Shown: piece by piece, positions 10,904 to 25,663 of the stretch | Layout of the letters: every line of letters begins with the position of its first letter | Numbering within the stretch: position 1 is the first letter of the stretch | Source of the DNA: an uncultured Collinsella sp. | Lineage (GTDB): Bacteria > Actinomycetota > Coriobacteriia > Coriobacteriales > Coriobacteriaceae | Reading direction: 5' to 3' | Length of the DNA stretch: 50,821 nt | Assembly (NCBI GenBank): GCA_958403205.1 | Contig: CATXWM010000013.1 | Coordinates: 1 to 50,821 of the forward strand | Notes under the pieces: generated by a model | What the model was told of the DNA's origin: nothing | Database searches by the model: none | What the model saw: the letters and a program-made list of their open reading frames with translations, nothing else | Position numbers and translations under genes: made by a program

Positions 10904-11122
10904 TGTCTCAATCTGTAACAGTTAGAGGTCATATTTGCTGCTAGATGTTACAGAACGAGACATTGAGTTTCCTGCCAACTGTTTGTCTTGATCTGTAACA
11001 AATACTCGGTAAAACGGGGTCTAGTTGTTACAGATCGAGACGTTAGTTTTCGGCTGAAATGTTTGTCTAAATCTGTAACAGCTATGGTTCAAAAACCGGT
11101 CCAGACGTTACAGATTGAGATG
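10904..11122. repeat. Palindrome array 2: three 59-bp units plus a stray half-site
   Basis: Units at 10904-10962, 10984-11042 and 11064-11122, pitch exactly 80 bp. Left arms are TGTCTCAATCTGTAACA, TGTCTTGATCTGTAACA and TGTCTAAATCTGTAACA; each has a 25-bp centre. A leftover ATCTGTAACG lies at 11161-11170 beside the copA promoter. The array starts 42 nt after the kinase stop. Confidence 0.92.
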
Positions 11123-11195
11123 ATTGGTTGGGACGGTCCATCGGCCAACCAACCGCCCTCATCTGTAACGAAATGTCATACATTTCTTTCTGTAC

Positions 11196-11226
11196 TGGAC
11201 ACCCCCAGGGGGTATTGGTGTATAGT
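11196..11226 (+). promoter_or_regulatory. copA promoter with CsoR-type operator
   Basis: The GC palindrome ACCCCCAGGGGGT (11201-11213) matches the form of CsoR operators. It lies between a possible -35 TGGACA (11196-11201) and -10 TATAGT (11221-11226), a 19-bp spacing. A csoR gene closes the operon, so copper-released repression is the expected control. Confidence 0.75.
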
Positions 11227-11273
11227 ATCAGCAGGTTAACAATTCCAACACCGAACCACAGAAAGGAGAAGCC

Positions 11274-13613
11274 ATGGCTCAAGATAAGTTTGACGTGGGC
11301 GGCATGACGTGCGCCGCGTGCCAAGCGCACGTGGACCGTGCCGTCAGCAAACTCGACGGCGTCCAAAGTGTCGCGGTCAATCTGCTCGCCGGCTCTATGC
11401 TGGTGGACTACGACCCTGCGCAGGTCTCCCCCGACGACATCTGCACCGCTGTCGACCGCGCGGGCTACTCGGCCTCGCCCGTCAGCACGGGCATCGACGC
11501 CTCCCAAAACGGCAGTACGCAAGCCAGGTCCGGCGCCGCCCATATGGAGTCGCCCACCAAAAAGCTGGAGGCCGCCGCCTCCGCCATGCGCACCCGCCTC
11601 ATCATCTCGATCGTATTCCTCATCCCACTGTTCTACATAGGCATGGGGCACATGCTCGGTTGGCCACTGCCCGGCGTCTTCACCGACCACACCCACAGCA
11701 TGACGCTCGCGCTCACCGAGCTCGTCCTGCTCATCCCCATCGTCTACGTCAACGACGCGTACTTTATCAACGGGTTTAAATCACTCGCGCACGGCGCGCC
11801 CACCATGGACGCCCTCATCGCCGTCGGCGCCACCGCGTCCATCGCCTGGTCGCTCTACGCCATGTTTATCATGGCCGACCAGCTGGCCGCGGGCCAGGTC
11901 CACGAGGCCATGATGACGGGCATGGACAATCTGTATTTTGAGAGCGCCGGCACGATCCTGTCGCTGGTCACCGTGGGCAAATACCTCGAGACGCGCAGCA
12001 AGTCCAAGACCGGCGGCGCCATCGAGGCGCTCATCGACCTGGCGCCCAAGACCGCGACCATCGTGGCCGACGACGGCACCGAGACCGCTGTGGACGTCGA
12101 CGCCATCCTTCCCGGCCAGGTGCTGCGTGTGCGCCCCGGCGAGTCCATCCCTGTCGACGGCGTCGTACTCGAGGGCGCTTCGGCCGTGGACGAAAGTGCG
12201 CTGACCGGCGAGTCTATCCCCGTGGAGAAGACCGCCGGCGACACCGTCAACGCCGCCACCGTCAACCGCACCGGATCGTTTACCTTCCGCGCTACGCGTG
12301 TGGGCGCCGACACGTCGCTCGCCAAGATTATCCAGCTCGTCGAGGACGCCAACGCCACCAAGGCGCCCATCGCCCGCATGGCCGACAAGGTCGCCGGCGT
12401 GTTCGTGCCCGTGGTGTTTGTAATCTCTGCCGTAACTTTTGTGGCGTGGATGGTGCTGACCGGAAGCATCAACGAAGCGCTCACCTCCGCCGTGGCCGTG
12501 CTGGTAATCAGCTGCCCGTGCGCGCTGGGCCTGGCCACGCCCGTCGCCATTATGGTCGGCACCGGCAAGGGCGCCGAGATGGGCATTCTGTTCAAGAGCG
12601 CCGAGGCGCTGGAGAACTTGCGCAGCGTGGGCACCGTAGTGCTCGATAAGACGGGTACGGTCACCCGCGGCAAGCCTGCCGTGACCGATATCGTGGTAGC
12701 CACGCGCGCCGACGGCTCGCCCGCCATGGGCGAAAAGGCGCTGCTCAAGCTGGCCGCTGCGCTGGAGCGCTCAAGCGAGCACCCGCTGGCCGAGGCGATT
12801 ATGGCCGAGTGCGAGGCGCGCGGAATCGTCGCACGCATGGTCGAGGACTTTGCCGCCGTGCCCGGGCGAGGCGTTACGGCACGCGAGGGGCAAAACACCA
12901 TCGCCGCTGGTAACGTGCGCCTGATGAACGAGCTGGGCGTTACCGTGCCCGCGGGCCTTGCCGAGCAATTTGCCGCCGAGGGCAAGACGCCGCTGTTCTT
13001 TGCCAAGAACGGCGAGCTTGCCGGCACCATTGCCGTGGCTGACGAGGTCAAGGAGACGAGCGCCGGAGCCATCGCCGCACTGCGCTCGCTTGGCGTCGAC
13101 GTGCGCATGCTCACCGGCGATAACCGTGTGACAGCCGAGGCCATCGCCCGCCGCGTGGGGCTGAGCCGCGAGCAGATCATCGCCGACGTCCTGCCCGCCG
13201 ACAAGGAGCGCCACGTGCGCGAGCTGCAGGATGCGGGCGGCAAGGTCGCCATGGTGGGCGACGGCATCAACGACTCCCCCGCCCTGGCGCGCGCCGACGT
13301 GGGCCTTGCCATCGGCACCGGCGCCGACATCGCCAAGGAGGGGGCAGATGTGGTGCTCATGCGCAGCGACCTCATGGACGTCGCCCGCGCCATCGAACTT
13401 TCGCGCGCCACGATTCGCAACATCAAGCAAGACCTGTTCTGGGCGCTGTTCTACAACGGCATCGGCATTCCGCTGGCGGCGGGCGTGTTCTTCCCCCTCA
13501 CCGGTTGGCAACTCTCGCCGATGTTTGGCGCCGCGGCCATGAGCCTGTCGAGTGTCTGCGTCGTAAGCAATGCGCTGCGCTTAAAATCCTTTAAGCCAAA
13601 AGTGGCAAAATAA
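11274..13613 (+). CDS. copA: Copper-translocating P-type ATPase
   Basis: Exports copper (Cu+) across the cytoplasmic membrane at the cost of ATP. The 779-residue protein has one N-terminal heavy-metal domain with GMTCAAC (Cys13, Cys16), transmembrane helices, the metal-site CPC motif in SCPCALGLATP (Cys414, Cys416), the phosphorylated DKTGT (Asp458), the HP motif in SSEHPLAEAI, and GDGINDSPALARADVG (about 662). These are diagnostic of the P1B-1 group. The start is ATG 11274 with AAAGGAG 5-6 nt upstream. It is followed by copZ and csoR, forming a classic copper-resistance operon. Length and motifs are complete with nothing missing. Confidence 0.97.
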   Translation: MAQDKFDVGGMTCAACQAHVDRAVSKLDGVQSVAVNLLAGSMLVDYDPAQVSPDDICTAVDRAGYSASPVSTGIDASQNGSTQARSGAAHMESPTKKLEAAASAMRTRLIISIVFLIPLFYIGMGHMLGWPLPGVFTDHTHSMTLALTELVLLIPIVYVNDAYFINGFKSLAHGAPTMDALIAVGATASIAWSLYAMFIMADQLAAGQVHEAMMTGMDNLYFESAGTILSLVTVGKYLETRSKSKTGGAIEALIDLAPKTATIVADDGTETAVDVDAILPGQVLRVRPGESIPVDGVVLEGASAVDESALTGESIPVEKTAGDTVNAATVNRTGSFTFRATRVGADTSLAKIIQLVEDANATKAPIARMADKVAGVFVPVVFVISAVTFVAWMVLTGSINEALTSAVAVLVISCPCALGLATPVAIMVGTGKGAEMGILFKSAEALENLRSVGTVVLDKTGTVTRGKPAVTDIVVATRADGSPAMGEKALLKLAAALERSSEHPLAEAIMAECEARGIVARMVEDFAAVPGRGVTAREGQNTIAAGNVRLMNELGVTVPAGLAEQFAAEGKTPLFFAKNGELAGTIAVADEVKETSAGAIAALRSLGVDVRMLTGDNRVTAEAIARRVGLSREQIIADVLPADKERHVRELQDAGGKVAMVGDGINDSPALARADVGLAIGTGADIAKEGADVVLMRSDLMDVARAIELSRATIRNIKQDLFWALFYNGIGIPLAAGVFFPLTGWQLSPMFGAAAMSLSSVCVVSNALRLKSFKPKVAK

Positions 13614-13645
13614 GCTCACCATTAAGTCCATTTAGAACGGGTTTT

Positions 13646-13731
13646 CCAGGTGCCCGAGATTGACCTGAAAGAGGAGCGACGCGTACTTTGGTACGCGAGC
13701 GACGGCTTGAAGGTCAAGGTCGGGTGCCTGG
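13646..13731. other. 86-bp imperfect hairpin between copA and copZ
   Basis: Outer arms CCAGG...GACCT and AGGTC...CCTGG pair with four mismatches around a central perfect hairpin CGCGTAC-TTTG-GTACGCG (13680-13697). There is no U-tract, so it may be an mRNA stability or processing element setting copA to copZ ratios rather than a terminator. It ends 29 nt before copZ. Confidence 0.5.
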
Positions 13732-13760
13732 GAAAGCCGACACAACAGGGAGGAATACCC

Positions 13761-13982
13761 ATGCGTTACACAATCAAGACTTCCGGCCTCATGTGCGGCC
13801 ATTGCGACGCCACCGTCGAGACGGCGCTGCTCAACGTTGCCGGCGTGACCGACGCCGATGCCGATCACGAGACTCAGACCGTACAGGTGGAGTGCGCCGA
13901 CACCGTGACCGCTGAACAGCTCACTGCCGCCGTCGAGGGTGCCGGCGAGAAGTTCCACGCCCTTTCGGTGACCGCCGCATAG
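13761..13982 (+). CDS. copZ: Copper chaperone, heavy-metal-associated domain
   Basis: A 73-residue soluble protein that is a single HMA domain. The metal-binding motif is SGLMCGHCDATVE, giving two cysteines spaced CxxC as in CopZ/Atx1 proteins, and the rest fits the beta-alpha-beta-beta-alpha-beta pattern. The start ATG 13761 has GGGAGGA 6 nt upstream; a longer frame beginning at 13650 would run through the hairpin and lacks a ribosome site. It is expected to hand copper to CopA or CsoR. It lies between copA and csoR on the same strand. Confidence 0.9.
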   Translation: MRYTIKTSGLMCGHCDATVETALLNVAGVTDADADHETQTVQVECADTVTAEQLTAAVEGAGEKFHALSVTAA

Positions 13983-14008
13983 CAGTCGCTGCCTACTCAA
14001 TCCTCAGA

Positions 14009-14075
14009 AGTTGCGGTGAAATACGGACTGTTGAGCCGCCCTAGGCCTTTAAACAGTCCGTATTTCACCGCAACT
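14009..14075. repeat. 67-bp palindrome family, copy 1
   Basis: Perfect 24-bp arms (AGTTGCGGTGAAATA then CGGACTGTT, and the complement) around a 19-bp centre. Copies of the same length occur at 28275-28341 and 42201-42267. This one sits between copZ and csoR. Confidence 0.92.
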
Positions 14076-14117
14076 GACGGGGGCATCCGGAAGATCGACC
14101 AGAAACGAGGACCCGCC

Positions 14118-14390
14118 ATGATGGCAGACCACAAATCGGTGACCCGCATGCTCAAGACGGCACGCGGCCAGATCGACGGCATCTTGCGGATGGTCGAGGA
14201 GGACCGCTACTGCGTCGATATTTCCACGCAGCTCATGGCCACACAGGCGCTCCTCGCGCGCATTAACGCCGACGTGCTCAAGGCGCATATCGAGGGCTGC
14301 GTGACTTCTGCAATCGAATCGGGCGACGAAGACCTCAAAGCCGCCAAGCTCGCCGAGATCGAACGCGTCGTCGACAAGCTCTCCAAGTAA
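14118..14390 (+). CDS. csoR: CsoR-family copper-sensing repressor
   Basis: Small all-helical DNA-binding repressor that releases DNA when it binds Cu+. The protein is 90 residues and contains the family pattern: KSVTRMLKTARGQIDGILRM, then the first ligand Cys in YCVDIS, and the His and second Cys in LKAHIEGCV, which together make the Cu+ site. The start ATG 14118 has GAGGA 6 nt upstream; a second ATG follows at once, so the true start could be 14121. A matching GC palindrome lies in the copA promoter, so it most likely represses its own operon. The gene could be partly separated from copZ by the 67-bp palindrome. Confidence 0.93.
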   Translation: MMADHKSVTRMLKTARGQIDGILRMVEEDRYCVDISTQLMATQALLARINADVLKAHIEGCVTSAIESGDEDLKAAKLAEIERVVDKLSK

Positions 14391-14433
14391 TTGGGGCATT
14401 GGGGACAGACTTCTTTGCACCGTCTTGGTGTTC

Positions 14434-14482
14434 CGGGGACAGGCATGTTTGCACCACCTTGGTGCAGATTAACCTGTCCCCC
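14434..14482. repeat. Palindrome of the GGGACAGG/TGCACCA family
   Basis: Outer arms GGGGACAGG and CCTGTCCCC enclose an inner hairpin TGCACC/GGTGCA. A partial copy (GGGGACAG ... TTTGCACC) precedes it at 14401-14420. A shorter relative (GGGACA ... TGTCCC) lies at 15022-15048. Confidence 0.6.
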
Positions 14483-14536
14483 TTGCTCTAAATCGGGTAT
14501 AAAGGCGTGCAGTATATCGAACGAAAGGCAATTTGC

Positions 14537-15010
14537 ATGAATGACTTTATGAAGGGTCGCAATGGCGCCGATGAGCTCACCATCGTGATGGGTTTTGCCG
14601 GCATCGTCATCGCGATGATCGGATCGATAGCCCGCATCCAGTGGCTCAGCTGGATTGCCATCGCCGTAATCGTGATTGGCGTGCTGCGCGGCCTGTCCAA
14701 AAATATCGATGCACGTCGCAAGGAGAACGAGGCCTTTGTCGCCACGACCGCCAATGTTCCCGGCTTGGGCAAGTTCGTCGCCAGCTTGGGCGGCGGTGCT
14801 GCAGCGGCCAGCACCTCACGCGCAGCCGGCACCAGCAAGGAAGACTTTGAGCGTGCCAAGCGCACGGCCAAGAAGATGTGGAAGGGTCGCAAGACCACGG
14901 CATACCTCAAGTGCCCCAACTGCGGCCAGATGCTCTCCGTCCCCAAGGGCAAGGGCAAGATTCGCGTCACCTGCCCCAAGTGCCACGCCAAGATGGAAAC
15001 CCGCTCCTAG
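14537..15010 (+). CDS. Small membrane protein with C-terminal zinc ribbon
   Basis: A 157-residue protein I do not recognise by name. Residues 14-60 hold two hydrophobic stretches (ELTIVMGFAGIVIAMIG and WLSWIAIAVIVIGVLRG) likely to form a membrane hairpin. A Gly/Ala/Ser-rich linker follows, then a basic segment (ERAKRTAKKMWKGRK) and a zinc ribbon with two CxxC knuckles, KCPNCGQ and TCPKCHA. The start ATG 14537 has AAAGG upstream; an earlier in-frame ATG at 14507 lacks a site. The basic, metal-binding tail could bind nucleic acid or a protein partner at the membrane. It is monocistronic, with a terminator 60 nt downstream. Confidence 0.75.
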   Translation: MNDFMKGRNGADELTIVMGFAGIVIAMIGSIARIQWLSWIAIAVIVIGVLRGLSKNIDARRKENEAFVATTANVPGLGKFVASLGGGAAAASTSRAAGTSKEDFERAKRTAKKMWKGRKTTAYLKCPNCGQMLSVPKGKGKIRVTCPKCHAKMETRS

Positions 15011-15069
15011 CGCCTGCACGCGGGACAATTAATCAGGTTTGTTTGTCCCAGTCTTAAGTATTTGTTCGA

Positions 15070-15106
15070 AAAAAGCCGAGGCCTCGTGTTGAGACCTCGG
15101 CTTTTT
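15070..15106. terminator. Bidirectional terminator
   Basis: AAAAAGCCGAGG stem, central hairpin and CCTCGGCTTTTT, placed between the converging zinc-ribbon and amidohydrolase genes. It can act for both strands. Confidence 0.88.
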
Positions 15107-15139
15107 GTATGCGACAACGGAGCTGTCCCTTTGTCACAC

Positions 15140-16510
15140 CTATGCCACGCCGTCGCGGGCCAGCTCCTCGGCAAGCGCTTCGGCAGGCATGGTCATAATC
15201 GCGTCGAGCTCGGCGTCCACCTCGGGAATACGCTTCACCTTGAGCTTGCGTACCAGATCACCGCGACACATCACGTGCGTCGGCTCACGCAGTGCGCACA
15301 GGTCATCGAGCGGGTTCTCGCGCGTCACCAGGATATCGGCGGCCTTACCGCACTCGATCATGCCGGTCTCGCCGCCCAGCCCCAGCAGCTCGGCATTGAC
15401 CTGCGTGGCCGTATGCAGCGCGAAGGCGTTGCTCACGCCGACATACTTGGCAAAATAGGCCACCTCACGCCACATGTCGTACTGCGTCACGAACGGGCAG
15501 CTCGAGTCCGTACCAAGGCCCACCTTAACGCCAGCTTCCAGTGCGGCACGAGCACTCTCGATGATGCCCGAGCACACGATGTCGCCGTTCTTCTTTTGCG
15601 TATCGGTCGAATGGGTCTTTTTCGGGTCGAGCAATACAAACGGCAGCGCCGGGCTGATAGTGCAGGTAACACTGGGCGCACGCCCCTCGAGTTGCGTGCC
15701 CGCGGCGCCACGGTACAGCTCCAGAATCTCGGGCGTCAACGGAGCGCCGTGCTCAATCGTGTCAACGCCGGCCTCAAGCGCGGCCTTCACGCCCTCGGTA
15801 CTCTCGACATGGGCCATAACCGGCAGGCTCACCTCGTGCGCAGCCTTGCACGCCGCCGTGGCAACCTCGACCGGCATGCGCAGCACGCCCGGCTCGCCCA
15901 CCTCGGTGGCGTCGAACACGCCGCCCGTTACGAACAGCTTGATGACGTCGGCACCGCGCGCATACAGGTCGCGCACCTGTTCGGCTGCCTCGGCGGGACT
16001 GTTTGCCACCTGGGCGAACAAGCCCGCACCATGGCCGCCCGGAACCGTGACGCCCGTTCCCGGCGCCACCAGGCGAGGACCTTGATACTTGCCGGCGTCG
16101 ATGGCATTACGAACGGCGATGTCGGCAAACAGTGGGTCGCCCGCGCCGCGCACCGTGGTCACGCCGCTTGCCAGCTGCTGTTGGGCGCTGCCTTTGAGGA
16201 TGTGGCGGACGATGGCGCGCCCCACGGGATTATCGAGCTTCTTCATCAGCGCGCCTGCATCGCCCGCCGAAACCGGCTTGCCCGAACCGCACAGATGCAC
16301 ATGCATATTGATGAGGCCTGGCATGAGATACGCACCTGCCAGATCGATGACCTCGGCACCTGCAGGCGCCTGCGCCACAGCACTCGGCCCCATCCACGTG
16401 ATGACACCGCGCTCAACGGCCACGGCCATGTCGGGCTGCGGCTCCATATGCTCCGAACCATCCAGAATGGTCGCATTGATAAACAACGTGGAACGATCGG
16501 CAGACGCCAT
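15140..16510 (-). CDS. Metal-dependent amidohydrolase (imidazolonepropionase/prolidase-like)
   Basis: Cytoplasmic hydrolase of the amidohydrolase superfamily, 456 residues. Metal ligands are visible: MHVHLCG (two His in strand 1), a candidate carbamylated Lys in DVIKLFVTGG, His in VMAHVES and TIEHGAP, and Asp in GLGTDSSCPF. The C-terminus has the usual ALHTATQVNAELLGL...GKAADILV segment that closes the small beta domain. The start ATG 16510 has GGAGG 8 nt upstream; the frame extends to 16639 without a better site. Relatives act on dipeptides, cyclic amides or xenobiotics, so the substrate cannot be named. It stands alone, with a possible operator in front. Confidence 0.82.
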   Translation of the reverse strand: MASADRSTLFINATILDGSEHMEPQPDMAVAVERGVITWMGPSAVAQAPAGAEVIDLAGAYLMPGLINMHVHLCGSGKPVSAGDAGALMKKLDNPVGRAIVRHILKGSAQQQLASGVTTVRGAGDPLFADIAVRNAIDAGKYQGPRLVAPGTGVTVPGGHGAGLFAQVANSPAEAAEQVRDLYARGADVIKLFVTGGVFDATEVGEPGVLRMPVEVATAACKAAHEVSLPVMAHVESTEGVKAALEAGVDTIEHGAPLTPEILELYRGAAGTQLEGRAPSVTCTISPALPFVLLDPKKTHSTDTQKKNGDIVCSGIIESARAALEAGVKVGLGTDSSCPFVTQYDMWREVAYFAKYVGVSNAFALHTATQVNAELLGLGGETGMIECGKAADILVTRENPLDDLCALREPTHVMCRGDLVRKLKVKRIPEVDAELDAIMTMPAEALAEELARDGVA

Positions 16511-16536
16511 ATCGAGCTCCTCCCTCACGATTAACA

Positions 16537-16550
16537 TGAACATTTGTTCA
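16537..16550. promoter_or_regulatory. Operator-like palindrome before the amidohydrolase
   Basis: TGAACATTTGTTCA, near-perfect dyad 27 nt before the start codon. The form suits a dimeric repressor, but none is adjacent. Confidence 0.4.
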
Positions 16551-16658
16551 TTATCACCTAGTCCCGCTGGATTGCTGCAGACGCATCGGTTAACGGAGGG
16601 AAGAGGGGATGTGGGGGACGGAATACGTTGCAGTCCCACCCCAGCGACACCAGGGAAA

Positions 16659-16798
16659 TGTCTCGATCTGTAACAGGTACAGGGTTGTTGGGCCCCTTGC
16701 TGTTACAGATCAAGACATTCGGTCGACGCTTCACCGGTTTGTCTCGATCTGTAACAGTTACGAGCTCAAATAACCTCTAAACGTTACAGATTGAGACA
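16659..16798. repeat. Palindrome array 3: two 59-bp units
   Basis: Units at 16659-16717 and 16740-16798, pitch 81 bp. Left arms are TGTCTCGATCTGTAACA in both; right arms are TGTTACAGATCAAGACA and CGTTACAGATTGAGACA. The array ends 7 nt before the stop of the AbiEi-like gene. Confidence 0.92.
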
Positions 16799-16805
16799 AA
16801 ACCTC

Positions 16806-17876
16806 TCAGCGCCCATACCACTGGCGTCTCCACTCCTCAGCCAATTTCGCCTGCCGAGGAATACCCGCCAGCCTCATTTTCTCGACCAGCTTCCCCGGGT
16901 CTTTGAGTTCGTTAAACGTAAACCGAAGCACCTTATGCCCGAGCATTGTCAGATGGGACTCCCGTTGACGTTCTGCCACGAACGGGTCGACAGACTCCCA
17001 ATCCTCGCCGTTCTGCAAGGTATACTTCCCCTTTCCGTCGAGCTCGCCAATCACGCACGTCCCGTCCTCGAGCCTCCAGAAATAATCGACCCGAAACACC
17101 TGGCTCGAATCGAGCGAATCGCGAAACTCCACCTGCAACTCCGGAACCGGAAAGCCATATGCAATAAAGAACGCTCGGAACCGAGACTCGCCACCGTTTT
17201 CGGACAGCCCGTCCGCATACGACGCAATCACCTGAGCTCTGCGATACCCTCGCCTGCCCTCGCAATCGGCCTGGAGCCGTTCGCAGAGGTCGTCGCGTGA
17301 CATGCCCTTCGCCCGCAGCGCAGAATCGGCAATCGCCAACCCGTAGGAGAACGGCGCACGCAGCAGACAATCCTCCACCGTGCGCCAAAACGGCGTCACC
17401 CGCACGCCATCGACTTGTTCAAGCGCACCCGCCGCCTGCGGACGCAACAGCCTACATCCTGCACTAAGCGTCACCGAACAACCTGTCTTAACAAGATATC
17501 GTGGCCCGAGCAGATCATTCGGCACCTCCAGACCCCACAAAAGCGCCGCGTCATAGCCCCAAAACGCCCAATCGGGATGAAACTCTGCAAGCCCTTTGAT
17601 GGTACGCAACGCTCGCTCCGCCGGCGTCAGTACAACCCAATCATGTTGAAAGCAGAACAGATACGGCTCGGGCTCCGCAATATCATCGGTTCCCACATGG
17701 CGCCGCAGCCACATGAGCTCGGCATTGTCGTGCGTCACAAGCAGCACGCCTTGTTCAGCCGCCTCCGTGAGCCTGGCAAGCATCCTATTCCGCGCCAAGG
17801 TGTTACGTGTTACGTGCTTGTGTTTAAAAACGGCATTAGACACTTCTATCACCACCACATCGGACAAATGGACCAT
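16806..17876 (-). CDS. AbiEi-like / DUF559-type protein, possible nuclease
   Basis: A 356-residue protein resembling actinobacterial proteins annotated with an AbiEi antitoxin-like N-terminal region and a C-terminal DUF559/Vsr-like region. The middle has FHPDWAFWGYDAALLWGLEVP, as in AbiEi proteins. The C-terminus has FRVDYFWRLEDG and VIGELDGKGKY, which place Asp, Glu and Lys as in a PD-(D/E)xK nuclease core, then LTMLGHKVLRFTFNEL. ATG 17876 is preferred (GGAGG 11 nt upstream); a longer frame to 17927 would begin inside palindrome array 4. No AbiEii-like toxin is adjacent, so it is not a normal type IV toxin-antitoxin pair. A role in defence is a guess. The gene is bracketed by arrays 3 and 4. 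Confidence 0.6.
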   Translation of the reverse strand: MVHLSDVVVIEVSNAVFKHKHVTRNTLARNRMLARLTEAAEQGVLLVTHDNAELMWLRRHVGTDDIAEPEPYLFCFQHDWVVLTPAERALRTIKGLAEFHPDWAFWGYDAALLWGLEVPNDLLGPRYLVKTGCSVTLSAGCRLLRPQAAGALEQVDGVRVTPFWRTVEDCLLRAPFSYGLAIADSALRAKGMSRDDLCERLQADCEGRRGYRRAQVIASYADGLSENGGESRFRAFFIAYGFPVPELQVEFRDSLDSSQVFRVDYFWRLEDGTCVIGELDGKGKYTLQNGEDWESVDPFVAERQRESHLTMLGHKVLRFTFNELKDPGKLVEKMRLAGIPRQAKLAEEWRRQWYGR

Positions 17877-17901
17877 CGCCGCTGTTGCCTCCGCTGACAA
17901 A

Positions 17902-18199
17902 TGTCTTGATCTGTAACAGGAAGACAATCTTTGAGCCTCTAGTTGTTACAGAACAAGATCTTTCGGCAGCCGCCAACCTTTGTCTCAATCTGTAACAGGT
18001 AGGTCGAATTTGGGCCTGTAGATGTTACAGATTGAGACATTCCCCCAACCAGGTGCCAAACGTCTCGTTCTGTAACAGTTAGACGTTCTCCAGCCCCCCA
18101 AACGTTACAGATTTAGACAAACCAGCGGCGCCCAAGCGTTCGTCTCAATCTGTAACAGGTAGACCGGTTTTTTGTCCCTAAACGTTACAGATTGAGACA
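17902..18199. repeat. Palindrome array 4: four 59-bp units
   Basis: Units at 17902-17960, 17981-18039, 18061-18119 and 18141-18199, pitch 79, 80 and 80 bp. The second unit has perfectly complementary arms. The largest array in the window; it lies between the start of the AbiEi-like gene and the stop of the next minus-strand gene. Confidence 0.93.
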
Positions 18200-18234
18200 A
18201 AGTCAAGGCAGTAGGGCGACACCAGTCACATCCC

Positions 18235-18942
18235 CTACTCCCACTCCTGCTCGTAGATGTTGAGGGACTTTACGTAGCGCCCCTGGGCGCCCATGATGTC
18301 GCGGACCAGGCGCAAAAAGAAGCTGATGCACGAGGTGTCGAAGCCGTCCTGCAGGTCCTCCGGATGCACCGCACCCGGCCCATCGACCGCCGTGTCGCTC
18401 AGGCGCGCGATGTCATACAGATAGAGCTGTCCCGCCGTCAGCCAGACATCGTCGACGCAGGCGAGGCGCACCGCAATCGCGCCGTCGCTCCAATGCTCCT
18501 TTTGCACGATATGCGGGTCGTAGGCATCAAAGCGACGGTCGGTGCGCGTATCCTTCAGCGCAACCATGCCGTTCGCAGGATCCTTGTCCAAAATGCCAAA
18601 GCGCGAGAAATACTGTGTGTCGCGCACCTGCTCGAGCCGCTTGAGCGAGGCAGGCGAAAGCGATGCCGGCGGCTCATCAACATACAGCTCGAGCAGCGTC
18701 TTGCCATGGCGATAGGGGCGCTCGAAGAGCAGCCAATCGGTAAACGCCATGTTGTAGGCCATGATTTCGTTTTGGGAAGGCTCGGTGCGATAGCTGAGCC
18801 ACGGGTCGACAATGATCTCAAACTGCTCGCGCGCCGGCTCCAAAAACTGAAACTTCCGCAGCATCCAAAAATGGGCCATGTCGGCAATATCGTTGCCGAC
18901 GGCTTCGGCCAGATGCGCTCGGTCTAAAACGTGGTCAGTCAC
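18235..18942 (-). CDS. Hypothetical protein, 235 residues
   Basis: I do not recognise this family. The start is GTG 18942 with GAGGAGG 4 nt upstream, a strong signal. The protein is soluble, acidic and rich in aromatic residues (FWMLRKFQFLEP, WLSYRTEPSQNE, TDWLLFERPYRHG, EHWSDGAIAVRLACVDDVWLTAGQLYLYD), with no membrane segment, signal peptide or cysteine cluster. Its C-terminal third (FDTSCISFFLRLVRDIMG) looks helical. Codon use matches its neighbours. It is preceded by a 350-bp gap and followed by palindrome array 4. The gene looks real from its frame, codon use and ribosome site, but no function can be given. Confidence 0.75.
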   Translation of the reverse strand: MTDHVLDRAHLAEAVGNDIADMAHFWMLRKFQFLEPAREQFEIIVDPWLSYRTEPSQNEIMAYNMAFTDWLLFERPYRHGKTLLELYVDEPPASLSPASLKRLEQVRDTQYFSRFGILDKDPANGMVALKDTRTDRRFDAYDPHIVQKEHWSDGAIAVRLACVDDVWLTAGQLYLYDIARLSDTAVDGPGAVHPEDLQDGFDTSCISFFLRLVRDIMGAQGRYVKSLNIYEQEWE

Positions 18943-19237
18943 GGCATCCTCCTCAAACTGATGAACCTCAATTTGAGCTTACGAGGAGGGTGGGCAGCCA
19001 CTGTCAGCACGGACAAAATAGGCCTCCGGCTGCAAACCAACTGCTGACCAAACACTTGACGGGATGCTTGACCGAAAATGCGCACCGCAACAAAACCGCA
19101 GGTAAACATAGACGGCCAACCCGCCCTTTTGAGCCAGATGCCCACAGCCACCACCGAAACAACAGGTGACCACAGCCCGAGAAGTCGACAAATGAACACC
19201 CGTACGTCGACAAACGAGCAAATCGCTCGCAAAGAGT

Positions 19238-19279
19238 GTCCCCAACGACTAGACAAAAAAATGACTAGTCATTGGGGAC
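19238..19279. repeat. Inverted repeat downstream of gltD
   Basis: 15-bp arms GTCCCCAACGACTAG and CTAGTCATTGGGGAC with one mismatch, 12-nt A-rich loop. It could end gltD transcripts, though the U-tract lies in the loop and not after the stem. I see nothing else in the 18943-19296 gap. Confidence 0.5.
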
Positions 19280-19296
19280 GTTCTTAAATGACTACT

Positions 19297-20778
<1,482 letters not shown>

Positions 20779-20783
20779 GGCAC

Positions 20784-25481
<4,698 letters not shown>

Positions 25482-25594
25482 CGCGATCCTCCCCTAGATA
25501 TTAGACAATCAGTTGAATAGGCATACTAGAAGCATCGCCGGCCCGTTGTGTTTCCCGCCCGTTTCGAAACAATCGCGTAACGCACGCCCTACGA

Positions 25595-25648
25595 GTGGAC
25601 ACCGCCGACCTCAAGGACGGCAACAAGGGCCCCAAGTTCGACCTGTAA
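25595..25648 (+). pseudogene. Possible remnant of a gene 3' end
   Basis: In frame from about 25595 the codons read VDTADLKDGNKGPKFDL and stop at 25646-25648. Composition is protein-like, unlike the surrounding repeats, and there is no start or ribosome site in front. It may be the tail of a deleted gene. I cannot name the parent. Confidence 0.25.
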
Positions 25649-25663
25649 GCTCACCGCTTCAAA

